Assembly: GCA_902623585.1 (NCBI GenBank)
Contig: CACNUO010000007.1
Coordinates: 1-48,327 of the forward strand
DNA: 48,327 bases
Source of the DNA: an uncultured Alphaproteobacteria bacterium
Lineage (GTDB): Bacteria > Pseudomonadota > Alphaproteobacteria > HIMB59 > GCA-002718135
Direction: 5' to 3'
The notes under the pieces are model-generated. The model saw only the letters and a program-made list of their open reading frames with translations. It did no database searches and was not told where the DNA came from. The position numbers and the translations under genes were made by a program. This document shows positions 33,175 through 41,223 of this stretch, piece by piece. Each line of letters starts with the position of its first letter. The first letter of the stretch is position 1.

Positions 33175-34187
33175 TGCAAGACAAACCTCTAATTTTTTTT
33201 GATCCTTATCCAAGAAATGAAGAAATGGTTTTTACCAATGATGTTAAGACTGAATTAGAAAAAATATCTAATTTAATCTATCACTTTGGTAGTCGAGCTC
33301 CTGATGAACTTGTAGATAAAAATATTGAAGAAATTGAAATATTAGTTGGACAGACTGCTATGCCTAAAGAACGTTTAGATAAATCAAAAAAAATTAAAGC
33401 AATTATAAATGTCAAAGCAAATTGGGAACCGAATATTGATTATCATGAAGCACATAGAAGAGGTATTTATGTTTTATCAGCTGCACCGGCCATGGCTCCT
33501 GCTGTTGCTGAAGCTTGTATAGGTTACGCAATCTCACTTTCTAGAAATGTTTTGGGAGTTTACAAAAAATTTTTAAATTCTGAAGAGCAATATGGAATTA
33601 AAGAAAATAAATTTGCTTATACACTTTTTAACTCAAATGTTGGGTTAATTGGGTTTGGAAATTTAGCAAAAAGTTTACTTCCTTTGTTAAAACCATTTAA
33701 CTGTAAAATTTCAGTATTTGATCCATGGTTATCTAATGAATACTTAGAAAGCCAGGGTGTAAACCCTGTATCGATTGATGATTTGTTATCTAACAATAAA
33801 TTTATATTCATATTAGCTGGAGTTACTACTGAAAATGAAGGATTCATTAGTAAAGATAAATTAAAATTAATTAAAAAAAATAGTTCAGTAGTTCTAGTCA
33901 GTAGAGCGGAGGTTGTTGATTTTGACGAATTTATTGAACTTGCTGAAAATGAATATTTTAGAGCAGCTATAGATGTATATCCAGTCGAGCCTGTGCCAGC
34001 AGATTCAACTTTTAGAAAAAAATCCAATATTTTATTTACTTCACATGTTGCAGGTGCTTTAGATTATTCATATAAAAATATAAGAGATATGATGATGAAT
34101 GATATAAAAAAAATCTTGAATGGGATGCCGCCTATACACTTACAACATGCTGACCCTGACAAAGCAATAATGAGAAGAGATAGATGA
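33174..34187 (+). CDS. D-isomer 2-hydroxyacid dehydrogenase embedded in importer operon
   Basis: This has 337 residues from the chosen ATG at 33174 (MQDKPLIFFDPY), which overlaps the permease stop (TAATG); the longer reading from 33063 would lie inside the permease gene. The NAD-binding loop is VGLIGFGNLAKSL. The catalytic Arg (LVSRAEVVD), Glu (YPVEPVP) and His (FTSHVAGAL) are present. It sits between permease and ATPase genes, so it is made with the importer and probably acts on the transported compound or its first product, such as an aldonic or keto acid. A divergent member; substrate unknown. Confidence 0.86.
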   Translation: MQDKPLIFFDPYPRNEEMVFTNDVKTELEKISNLIYHFGSRAPDELVDKNIEEIEILVGQTAMPKERLDKSKKIKAIINVKANWEPNIDYHEAHRRGIYVLSAAPAMAPAVAEACIGYAISLSRNVLGVYKKFLNSEEQYGIKENKFAYTLFNSNVGLIGFGNLAKSLLPLLKPFNCKISVFDPWLSNEYLESQGVNPVSIDDLLSNNKFIFILAGVTTENEGFISKDKLKLIKKNSSVVLVSRAEVVDFDEFIELAENEYFRAAIDVYPVEPVPADSTFRKKSNILFTSHVAGALDYSYKNIRDMMMNDIKKILNGMPPIHLQHADPDKAIMRRDR

Positions 34188-35266
34188 CTGAAATCATATT
34201 AAAGGACATTTTTAAAAGTTATGATCAAACAGAAGTAATTCATGGAGTTGATTTGAAAGTTGAAAGTGGAAAATTTCTAGTTTTAGTTGGCCCCTCTGGA
34301 TGTGGTAAGTCAACATTATTAAGAATTATTGCTGGATTAGAAAGAATTACATCAGGAGAAATTTTAATCGACGGAAATGAAGTAAGTAATATACCCGCTT
34401 CAGAAAGAGGTTTGGCTATGGTTTTTCAATCATATGCTTTGTATCCTCACATGTCTGTTTTTAAAAATATGGCCTTTGCATTGGAAAATTTAAAAATTGA
34501 TAAAAAAACAATTGAAGAAAAAGTTAATAGCGCAGCTAAACTTTTACAAATTGAAGAGTATCTTCAAAGAAAACCAAAAGCACTTTCTGGTGGTCAAAGA
34601 CAAAGAGTAGCTATTGGAAGAGCAATAGTTAGAGATCCAAAAGCCTTTTTGTTTGATGAGCCATTATCTAATCTTGATGCTGAGTTAAGAGTAACAATGA
34701 GAAAAGAATTATCATCACTTCATGAAAAAATTGGTGGTACAATGATTTATGTTACACATGATCAAGTTGAAGCAATGACATTGGCTGATCAAATAGTAGT
34801 TTTAAATAATGGATATGTTGCACAAGCAGGAGCACCACTTGATTTATATAATAATCCCAGTGATATTTTTGTAGCTGGTTTCATTGGATCTCCAAAAATG
34901 AATTTTATAAAAGTTAATGCAATTGATAAGTTTGGTTCATTTAATTTAGTTTCAGATGCATTGAATTTACAAACAAATCATAAAAATTTACAAAATAATA
35001 GACCTTATTCTCTTGGGATAAGGCCTGAACATATAGAAGTTTGTGAACAGCAAAATTCAGATTTGAAAGTACATGTTGATTTTACTGAACAGCTTGGAAG
35101 TGAAACTTACTTTTATTGTCAGGGTGAAGGAATAAAACAATTAATTGTTCATCATACCGGGCAATATAAAATTAATAAGGGAGAAGAATTATATCTGCGT
35201 TTTAAAAGAGATTCAGTTCATCTTTTTGAAGAGAATGGCATGTCTGTATCAAAAAAAAATAATTAA
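34184..35266 (+). CDS. Sugar ABC transporter ATP-binding protein (MalK/UgpC/MsmK-like)
   Basis: This 360-residue ATPase has Walker A GPSGCGKST (about 38-46), Q-loop FQSYALYPHMSV, signature LSGGQRQR, Walker B AFLFDEPLSNLD and switch THDQ. The C-terminal OB/TOBE regulatory domain is present (LGIRPEHIEVC). It completes the CUT1 importer of this operon. It is the only CUT1-type ATPase gene in the window, so it could also energise the importer at 793-4218, which lacks one; shared MsmK/MsiK-type ATPases are known. ATGA overlap with the dehydrogenase gene. Confidence 0.95.
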   Translation: MTEIILKDIFKSYDQTEVIHGVDLKVESGKFLVLVGPSGCGKSTLLRIIAGLERITSGEILIDGNEVSNIPASERGLAMVFQSYALYPHMSVFKNMAFALENLKIDKKTIEEKVNSAAKLLQIEEYLQRKPKALSGGQRQRVAIGRAIVRDPKAFLFDEPLSNLDAELRVTMRKELSSLHEKIGGTMIYVTHDQVEAMTLADQIVVLNNGYVAQAGAPLDLYNNPSDIFVAGFIGSPKMNFIKVNAIDKFGSFNLVSDALNLQTNHKNLQNNRPYSLGIRPEHIEVCEQQNSDLKVHVDFTEQLGSETYFYCQGEGIKQLIVHHTGQYKINKGEELYLRFKRDSVHLFEENGMSVSKKNN

Positions 35267-36294
35267 TGAGTTCTAAAAAAATTGGACTTGCCATTATTGG
35301 TACGGGTATGGCTGCAAAACCCCATGCCTTGGCTTTAAATGAATTAAAGGACGATATTAATGTAGTTGGAGTTTTTTCTCGAAATAAGGAAAAAAGAGAA
35401 AATTTTTCTAAAAATTATAATTTTAATTCATTTCAAGACATTGATAATATTTATGATAATCCTGAAGTTGACATGGTGGATATCATCACCCCTCCAAATC
35501 AACGCTTAGAACTAGTAGAGCAATTTAGTAAACATGGAAAACATATCTTAATGGAAAAACCAATTGAACGAACTTTAGAAAATGCAAAAAGTATAGTTTC
35601 AATTTGTGAAAATAATAAAGTTAACCTCGGTATAGTTTTTCAACACAGATTTAGAAAATCCTCAATTAAATTAAAATCATTAATAAATGAGAATAAATTT
35701 GGTCAAATTTTTTCAGCTCAAATCAATATTCCATGGTGGCGAGAACAGTCCTATTATGATGAACCAGGTAGAGGAACATACAAGAGAGATGGTGGAGGAG
35801 TTCTTATAAGCCAAGCTATTCATACACTTGATCTTGCTATCTGTCTTTTAGGGGATGTTAAAGACGTGATGGTAATGGCGGAAACTACAAAGTTTCATAA
35901 AATGGAGTCAGAAAATTTTGTAACTGGTGGTATTAAATTTAAAAATAGCGTAATTGCATCTTTATTCGCTTCAACGAGTGTTTTTCCAGGCTCATCAGAG
36001 TCAATTGTTCTTCATTGTGAAAATGCAACAGTCAAACTTGAAGCAGGAACACTTATTATTAATTGGAGGAACGGTAAAAAAGAAGAGTTCGGAGAGGAAT
36101 CTGGAACTGGCGGTAGTGCTGATCCTATGGCTTTTCCATTTGATTGGCATAAAGATCTTATACTTAATTTTGCAAAATCAATTAATACAAATAAAAAATT
36201 TGAAATTACTGGAAAAGAAGCATTGAAAGTTCATTATCTAATTGATGCAATGATAGAATCATCTAAAAAAAATAAACTAATTACAATGGAGTAA
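35266..36294 (+). CDS. Gfo/Idh/MocA-family oxidoreductase
   Basis: This 342-residue protein has GLAIIGTGMAAKPHA (GxGxxA), LMEKPIERTL (about 95-104), then VFQHRFRKSS and GGGVLISQAIHTLDLAI, in which Gln and His occupy the catalytic-region positions. WWREQSYYDEPGRG is typical of sugar dehydrogenases in CUT1 operons. It overlaps the ATPase stop by one base (TAATG). The following gene is another family member, suggesting two sequential redox steps on the imported sugar. Confidence 0.88.
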   Translation: MSSKKIGLAIIGTGMAAKPHALALNELKDDINVVGVFSRNKEKRENFSKNYNFNSFQDIDNIYDNPEVDMVDIITPPNQRLELVEQFSKHGKHILMEKPIERTLENAKSIVSICENNKVNLGIVFQHRFRKSSIKLKSLINENKFGQIFSAQINIPWWREQSYYDEPGRGTYKRDGGGVLISQAIHTLDLAICLLGDVKDVMVMAETTKFHKMESENFVTGGIKFKNSVIASLFASTSVFPGSSESIVLHCENATVKLEAGTLIINWRNGKKEEFGEESGTGGSADPMAFPFDWHKDLILNFAKSINTNKKFEITGKEALKVHYLIDAMIESSKKNKLITME

Positions 36295-36305
36295 AATATT
36301 TATTC

Positions 36306-37325
36306 ATGAGAAAAATTAAAGTTGCTGCAATGGGTGTTGAGCATAGACACATTTTTGGACAATTAAATGGTATGTTAAATTTAGGATGCGAATGTGTTGG
36401 GTGGTGGAATGAAACTGATAATAAAATTACAAAAGATTTTAATCAAAAACATCCTGATATACCTCGCTTTACAAATAAAGAGGATTTATTAAAAAATAAA
36501 GAAATTGAATTAGTATTGATAGCAGACATTCCAGTTAAAAGAGCAGCTTTAGCTATTGAGTGTATGAATGCTGGAAAAGATGTAATGTTAGATAAACCTG
36601 GTTGTACAACTTTAGAACAACTTAAAGAAATTGAAAATACTGCAAAAAAAACAGGAAAAATTTTTTCAATTGATTTTTCTGAAAGATTTGAAGTGCCGTC
36701 GGTTCAAGCTGCCTATGATTTAATTCAAGCGGGCGAAATTGGAGATGTTGTTCAAACAATTGGAATGGGACCTCACCGATTGAATATCCAAACTAGACCT
36801 GATTGGTTTTTTGATTACGATCAATATGGCGGTATTTTATGTGATATTGCTTCACATCAAATAGATCAGTTTTTATTTTTTACTGGATCTAAAAATGTAG
36901 AAATTATAAATTCTTCAACAGGTAATTTTTCAAATCCTGAACATAATAAGTTTGAAGATTTTGGTGAAATTTTAATTCATGGAGATAAGGGTAGAGGTTA
37001 CATTAGGGTAGACTGGTACACTCCTGATGCTTTACCTAATTGGGGTGATGGCAGATTGACCATTTTAGGTACAAAAGGATACATTGAATTAAGAAAGTAT
37101 GTCGATCTTGTTGGTAGAGAGGGTACAGATCACCTTTTTTTAGTTAACAATAAAAAATATGAATATAAAAATGCTTCTGAAGAACCCCTAACATATTTTG
37201 AGAGATTAATGGGTGATGTTATAAACAGAACTAGTACTGCAATGGATCAATCACATTGTTTAAAAGTTATGGAATTGGCAATCAAAGCTCAAAAAAATGC
37301 GATTAGGCTTGGCAATATTAAGTGA
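36306..37325 (+). CDS. Gfo/Idh/MocA-family protein with altered nucleotide motif
   Basis: A protein of 339 residues. The Rossmann start is KVAAMGVEHRHIFGQ, without a glycine-rich GxGxxG, and the family EKP is DKP (MLDKPGCTT, about 94-102). The substrate domain retains GGILCDIASHQIDQFLF with Asp and His. These changes suggest altered cofactor binding or a tightly bound cofactor, as in glucose-fructose oxidoreductase or NAD-dependent glycosidases of this fold. The His-containing loop resembles that of 20155-21144. The gene ends in an overlap with the uronate isomerase gene. Confidence 0.82.
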   Translation: MRKIKVAAMGVEHRHIFGQLNGMLNLGCECVGWWNETDNKITKDFNQKHPDIPRFTNKEDLLKNKEIELVLIADIPVKRAALAIECMNAGKDVMLDKPGCTTLEQLKEIENTAKKTGKIFSIDFSERFEVPSVQAAYDLIQAGEIGDVVQTIGMGPHRLNIQTRPDWFFDYDQYGGILCDIASHQIDQFLFFTGSKNVEIINSSTGNFSNPEHNKFEDFGEILIHGDKGRGYIRVDWYTPDALPNWGDGRLTILGTKGYIELRKYVDLVGREGTDHLFLVNNKKYEYKNASEEPLTYFERLMGDVINRTSTAMDQSHCLKVMELAIKAQKNAIRLGNIK

Positions 37326-38536
37326 TGAATTTGTCTAATCAGGAATTATCCGATACTTTAGAAGACGTTATTAATAATACAAAAATTTTTGATATTCATA
37401 CGCATTTATTTCCATCTGCCTTTAAAAGTCATTCTCTTTCTGGTTTTATTAATTTATTAAACTATCATTATTTAATTGCAGAATTATTAACCAATGCAAA
37501 TATAAGTGCAGAAAAATTTTATTCTCTTGATGACGTAAATAAAGCAAAACTTATCTGGGAAGAATTATTTCAAAATAGAACACCAATTTCTGAAGCGTGT
37601 AAAGGCGTACTAACTGTACTTCAAAAATTAGATATTAATTATAATAATAAAACTTTTGAAGAACTAAAAAATGAATATGAAAATAAATCTCTTACAGATG
37701 AAAAAATTTTAAAATTATCAAACGTTTCTTCTTTAGTAATGACAAATAATCCATTTGATATTGATGAATGGAATTTATATAAAGATAATGATTGGGATAG
37801 AAATATATTTCAATCATCATTAAGACTGGATGATTTAATTATTAACAATTCCCAAGCAACTGAGGTTGCAAAAAATCAAACTAAGATAAATCAAAAAGCA
37901 GATGATATTGTAATAAATTATTTAGATAGTTGTTTTTTAGTATCAAATCCAGTGTATGCAGCTATTTCAGCAAATTCAGATAATTTTAAAGAAATCTTAA
38001 ATGATCCTCTTTGGAAATTAATTTTATCATGGTTAAATAAAAAAAATATCCCATTGTCTTTAATGTTAGGTGTTAAACGAGCTGTAAATAGTAGTTTTGG
38101 TTTAGCTGGAGACGGGATTGGTGATATTAATCTCAAAGAACTAAGTAAATTATGTAATTCTTTTCCGGAAAACAAATTTCTTGTAACTTGTTTATCTTTA
38201 AATGATCAGCACGAATTAACTGTCTTAGCTCGTAAACATCCTAATTTAAAAATATTTGGTTTTTGGTGGTTTATGAACCAGCCAAGTATTATAAAAATTG
38301 TTCTAAAAATGAGGATTGATATGCTAGGTCTTACATTTATACCTCAGCATTCCGATGCAAGAGTTATTGATCAACTTATATATAAATGGTCTCATTTCAA
38401 AAATATCTTACATGAAATTTTATATGAATATTATGAAGATCTTTCTAAGAAAAATTACGAGTTATCAAAATTTATAATAGAAAGGGATATTAATAATTTA
38501 TTAAATCAAAACGCAAAAAGTTTTTTTCTTAAGTAA
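37325..38536 (+). CDS. Uronate isomerase, Bh0493-type
   Basis: This 403-residue amidohydrolase-fold isomerase corresponds in length and pattern to the divergent Bacillus halodurans Bh0493 uronate isomerase rather than to E. coli UxaC. Visible features are the metal-binding DIHTHLF (His25 and His27 from the chosen start), WEELFQNRTPISEACKGVL, FWWFMNQP and FIPQHSDARVIDQLIYKW with the metal-ligand Asp. The reaction is D-glucuronate to D-fructuronate (and galacturonate to tagaturonate). I start at ATG 37325 (TGATG junction); GTG at 37322 would add one residue. It is the last gene of the CUT1 operon and the first enzyme of a hexuronate route completed by 41224 and 43695. Confidence 0.88.
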   Translation: MNLSNQELSDTLEDVINNTKIFDIHTHLFPSAFKSHSLSGFINLLNYHYLIAELLTNANISAEKFYSLDDVNKAKLIWEELFQNRTPISEACKGVLTVLQKLDINYNNKTFEELKNEYENKSLTDEKILKLSNVSSLVMTNNPFDIDEWNLYKDNDWDRNIFQSSLRLDDLIINNSQATEVAKNQTKINQKADDIVINYLDSCFLVSNPVYAAISANSDNFKEILNDPLWKLILSWLNKKNIPLSLMLGVKRAVNSSFGLAGDGIGDINLKELSKLCNSFPENKFLVTCLSLNDQHELTVLARKHPNLKIFGFWWFMNQPSIIKIVLKMRIDMLGLTFIPQHSDARVIDQLIYKWSHFKNILHEILYEYYEDLSKKNYELSKFIIERDINNLLNQNAKSFFLK

Positions 38537-39299
38537 CTGCATATTTTACTAAATTATTATAGCTAATCCGAAGTGAATCAAAAGGATCGCCATTACATTC
38601 ATCTTGTTCAACAATAAACCATTTACAACCTGAGTATGTTGCTGTTTTAACAATATTTTTGATATCTAAATTACCTAAGCCAACCTCTGCAAAAAAACTT
38701 TCTTGATCATTTATCATTATAAAATCTTTTAAATGTAATAATGGCATTCGTTGATCTAATTTTTTACACCACATTAATGGATTTTGACCACCTTTTTGTA
38801 TCCAATAAATATCTGGCTCTCCTTGTATGAATCTACTATCTGTATTTTTATAAATTCTTTCTAAAATAATTTCATTTTGAACTTTTTGGAATTCAAGTGC
38901 ATGATTATGGTAGCATAGCACCTTTCCTTCTGCATAAAACTTGGAGCCAGCAATATTTATATCTTCTATAAATTTATCAATTTCTTCTAAGTTTTTCATA
39001 TCTACATTTAATGGATAAGGAAGAGCGGAATATTCGCAATTAAAAATATTTAGCTTATTAATAACTTCATCAGTATTATTTATAATTTGTTCATTTGGTT
39101 CATGTGTAGCACATATAACTAAATTCAAATCTTCACACATGCTTTTTATTGTTTTAGGATTAATTAAACCAACACCACTGATTTGAATGCTACTATATCC
39201 AATATTTTTGATTTTTTTTAGACTTTCAAATAAATCTTTTTCATTTTGGCAAAAATCTCTAACGGTATAAAGAGTTACTGCAATTTGATTAATTTTCAT
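38529..39299 (-). CDS. Sugar phosphate isomerase/epimerase family protein (xylose isomerase-like TIM barrel)
   Basis: This 256-residue AP_endonuc_2-type barrel related to IolE/IolI and hydroxypyruvate isomerases has AVTLYTVRDFCQNE at the N-terminus, metal-ligand regions VLCYHNHALEF (His, Glu), GEPDIYWIQKGG (Asp), LLHLKDF (His) and FIVEQDEC (terminal Glu). It is cotranscribed with the upstream Gfo/Idh gene, overlapping by four bases. Gfo/Idh plus barrel pairs are typical of inositol and keto-sugar catabolism. Convergent overlap of eight bases with the uronate isomerase gene. Substrate not readable. Confidence 0.86.
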   Translation of the reverse strand: MKINQIAVTLYTVRDFCQNEKDLFESLKKIKNIGYSSIQISGVGLINPKTIKSMCEDLNLVICATHEPNEQIINNTDEVINKLNIFNCEYSALPYPLNVDMKNLEEIDKFIEDINIAGSKFYAEGKVLCYHNHALEFQKVQNEIILERIYKNTDSRFIQGEPDIYWIQKGGQNPLMWCKKLDQRMPLLHLKDFIMINDQESFFAEVGLGNLDIKNIVKTATYSGCKWFIVEQDECNGDPFDSLRISYNNLVKYAVT

Positions 39300-40399
39300 C
39301 TTGATTTACTTATCATTTCTTCTAATTTTTGTTCATATTTAACCTCATCTAAAGGAAGCTCTATTTTTTTTTCCTCCAATCCCGATAGAACCATCGCATT
39401 AATTAACTCAACTGAATTTAAACCATCTTTTCCATTCACTAACAGTTTTTCTTTTCCTAGGAGGAAGTTTGTAAAGTTTTGAATAAGTCTTTGATGCTCA
39501 ATATGTTGATCCAAATCAGCCTTAAAATTAAAATTAATTTTTTCTTTTTTAGGCATTCCAAAAAGTGTTTTAGAGTTTTTAATAAATTCAGTAGATGAAT
39601 CTATTTTTTCCCATGTAACATTATTATCCTGAATTGTAATTAAACCCTTATCTGATGCAATTTCCAATCTGTTTACACCAGGAGCTTCACCTGTTGTTGT
39701 AATAAATACACCTTTTAATCCATTTTTATATTTAAAGATTGAAGTAACTTCATCTTCAACTTCTATCTCATGAAAGCGACCTAATCCCAAATCAGTATAT
39801 ACACTGTCAGGCATACCAAATAACCACTGACACAAATCAAGTTGGTGAATACTCTGATTTATTAAAACGCCCCCACCTTCACTTTCCCATTTAGCTCTCC
39901 AATTAGACGTCTGATAATAATAGTTTGTTCTAAACCAATTAGTTATTGTCCATTGAAAACGGTGAACTTTACCTAATTCGTTTCCATTAATTAGTTCCTT
40001 TATCTTAACATAAACAGGATTAGTCCTTTGATTGAGCATAACAGTAAAAAATGCTTTAAAACTTTGTGAAATATTAATAAATTCTCGACACTTTTTACTA
40101 GTTATTGCTAAGGGTTTTTCAATTATAACATTAATATTATTTCCCAGCGCTTTTTTCGCTAGATCTATGTGCGATTTATGAGGTGTAGCAATGATTGCCG
40201 CATCTATAATTTTATTATCAAAAAAATTATCAGTATTTTCAAAAAAAGGAATATTTTCATATTTATTTTTATATTCTACATTTGAATCAGCAACTGCGGC
40301 TAAGATGGCATTTTCTATTTTATTCTCTTGTAATTTTTTAGCATGATTTGCTCCCATACCTCCTATGCCAATAACACCATATCTGACAGGTTTTTCCAT
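39296..40399 (-). CDS. Gfo/Idh/MocA-family oxidoreductase
   Basis: This 367-residue dehydrogenase shows RYGVIGIGGMGANHA (GxGxxG), IIEKPLAITSK (about 93-103), then TVMLNQRTNPVY, WRAKWESEGGGVLINQSIHQLDLCQW with Asn/Gln/His in the catalytic region. It is the middle gene of a three-gene minus-strand unit: SDR, Gfo/Idh, TIM-barrel isomerase. The 41 bases before it are nearly pure A/T with no Shine-Dalgarno sequence. Probably acts on the same sugar or cyclitol as the barrel protein. Confidence 0.88.
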   Translation of the reverse strand: MEKPVRYGVIGIGGMGANHAKKLQENKIENAILAAVADSNVEYKNKYENIPFFENTDNFFDNKIIDAAIIATPHKSHIDLAKKALGNNINVIIEKPLAITSKKCREFINISQSFKAFFTVMLNQRTNPVYVKIKELINGNELGKVHRFQWTITNWFRTNYYYQTSNWRAKWESEGGGVLINQSIHQLDLCQWLFGMPDSVYTDLGLGRFHEIEVEDEVTSIFKYKNGLKGVFITTTGEAPGVNRLEIASDKGLITIQDNNVTWEKIDSSTEFIKNSKTLFGMPKKEKINFNFKADLDQHIEHQRLIQNFTNFLLGKEKLLVNGKDGLNSVELINAMVLSGLEEKKIELPLDEVKYEQKLEEMISKSR

Positions 40400-40440
40400 A
40401 ATTAATTTTATTATATTAAAATAAAAAAAATTTAATTAAT

Positions 40441-41193
40441 TTATGAAAGTATTGGATCTTTTACTGGAATAATCGGCACTCCGCCTGGGGATTGTTCTGT
40501 GCCAGAAATTTCAATAGTGCTAATATTGCTTCGCCATCTAACACTTACTGCAAACATAATAGCATCAGCAATATCTCTTGGCTCGAGAAGAGTAAAACCA
40601 GACATAAATTTTTTAGCTTTATTTTTATCTGTAAATGCAGCTTTACCAAAATTTGTTTTAGTTCTTCCAGGACATATTTCAGAAACTTTAACTCTTGAAC
40701 CGCTAAGTTCAATTCTTAAGCTTTGTGCGATTCTATGGATAGCACCTTTTTGACCGCCATAAACAGTACTCATTTGTGGGTATAGACCAGCAAGAGACCC
40801 CATTAAAACTACATGTCCTTTTCTTCTTTTTATCATTCCTGGAACAATAGCTTTTAAAGTATGAAGATAAGACTCGACATTTAATCTTGTAGATAATTCA
40901 ATATCTTGCCTTGACGCTTTTAATATACCTTCAGCCCCTCTTCCAATGCCTGCATTACAAACTACAATATCAACTTTTACTTTAGAGAGTTTTTTATAAA
41001 TTTGATCCGTATCAAAGAGATCAATTTGAATGATTTCAAATTTATGTTTTTTTTTCAATTTCTCTAATATTGAGACGTCTTTATCAAGAGCATAAACTTT
41101 TACATTTTCTTTTAAAAATCTTTTAAGTGTTTCTAAGCCAATACCACTTGACGCACCAGTTATAAGCACACTTTTATATATTTTATTGATCAT
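40441..41193 (-). CDS. SDR-family oxidoreductase
   Basis: This 250-residue classical SDR has VLITGASSGIGLETL (Rossmann), VCNAGIGRG, a Ser in LMGSLAGLYP and the catalytic YGGQK (Tyr and Lys four apart). EISGTEQSPGG near the C-terminus resembles YdfG/serine dehydrogenase-like SDRs, which oxidise 3-hydroxy acids and related alcohols. It heads a minus-strand unit with a Gfo/Idh gene and an isomerase gene. Only 30 bases separate its start from the divergent UxuB-like gene. Confidence 0.87.
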   Translation of the reverse strand: MINKIYKSVLITGASSGIGLETLKRFLKENVKVYALDKDVSILEKLKKKHKFEIIQIDLFDTDQIYKKLSKVKVDIVVCNAGIGRGAEGILKASRQDIELSTRLNVESYLHTLKAIVPGMIKRRKGHVVLMGSLAGLYPQMSTVYGGQKGAIHRIAQSLRIELSGSRVKVSEICPGRTKTNFGKAAFTDKNKAKKFMSGFTLLEPRDIADAIMFAVSVRWRSNISTIEISGTEQSPGGVPIIPVKDPILS

Positions 41194-41223
41194 CTTCTGT
41201 TTAAGTATATTTTAATTATTAAT
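41194..41223. promoter_or_regulatory. Very short divergent intergenic region (30 bases)
   Basis: Two divergent start codons are separated by only 30 A/T-rich bases. On the plus side TATATT (41206-41211) lies 12 bases before the ATG, which would give a leader of only a few bases, and its -35 would fall inside the SDR coding region. Neither gene has a convincing Shine-Dalgarno sequence. Promoter assignment is tentative. Confidence 0.3.

Noticed and set aside
33617-34027. 136-codon minus-strand frame opposite the D-2-hydroxyacid dehydrogenase
   Set aside because: Low-complexity Ser/Asn/Leu composition typical of an antisense shadow; no ribosome binding site and the plus-strand gene has all catalytic residues.
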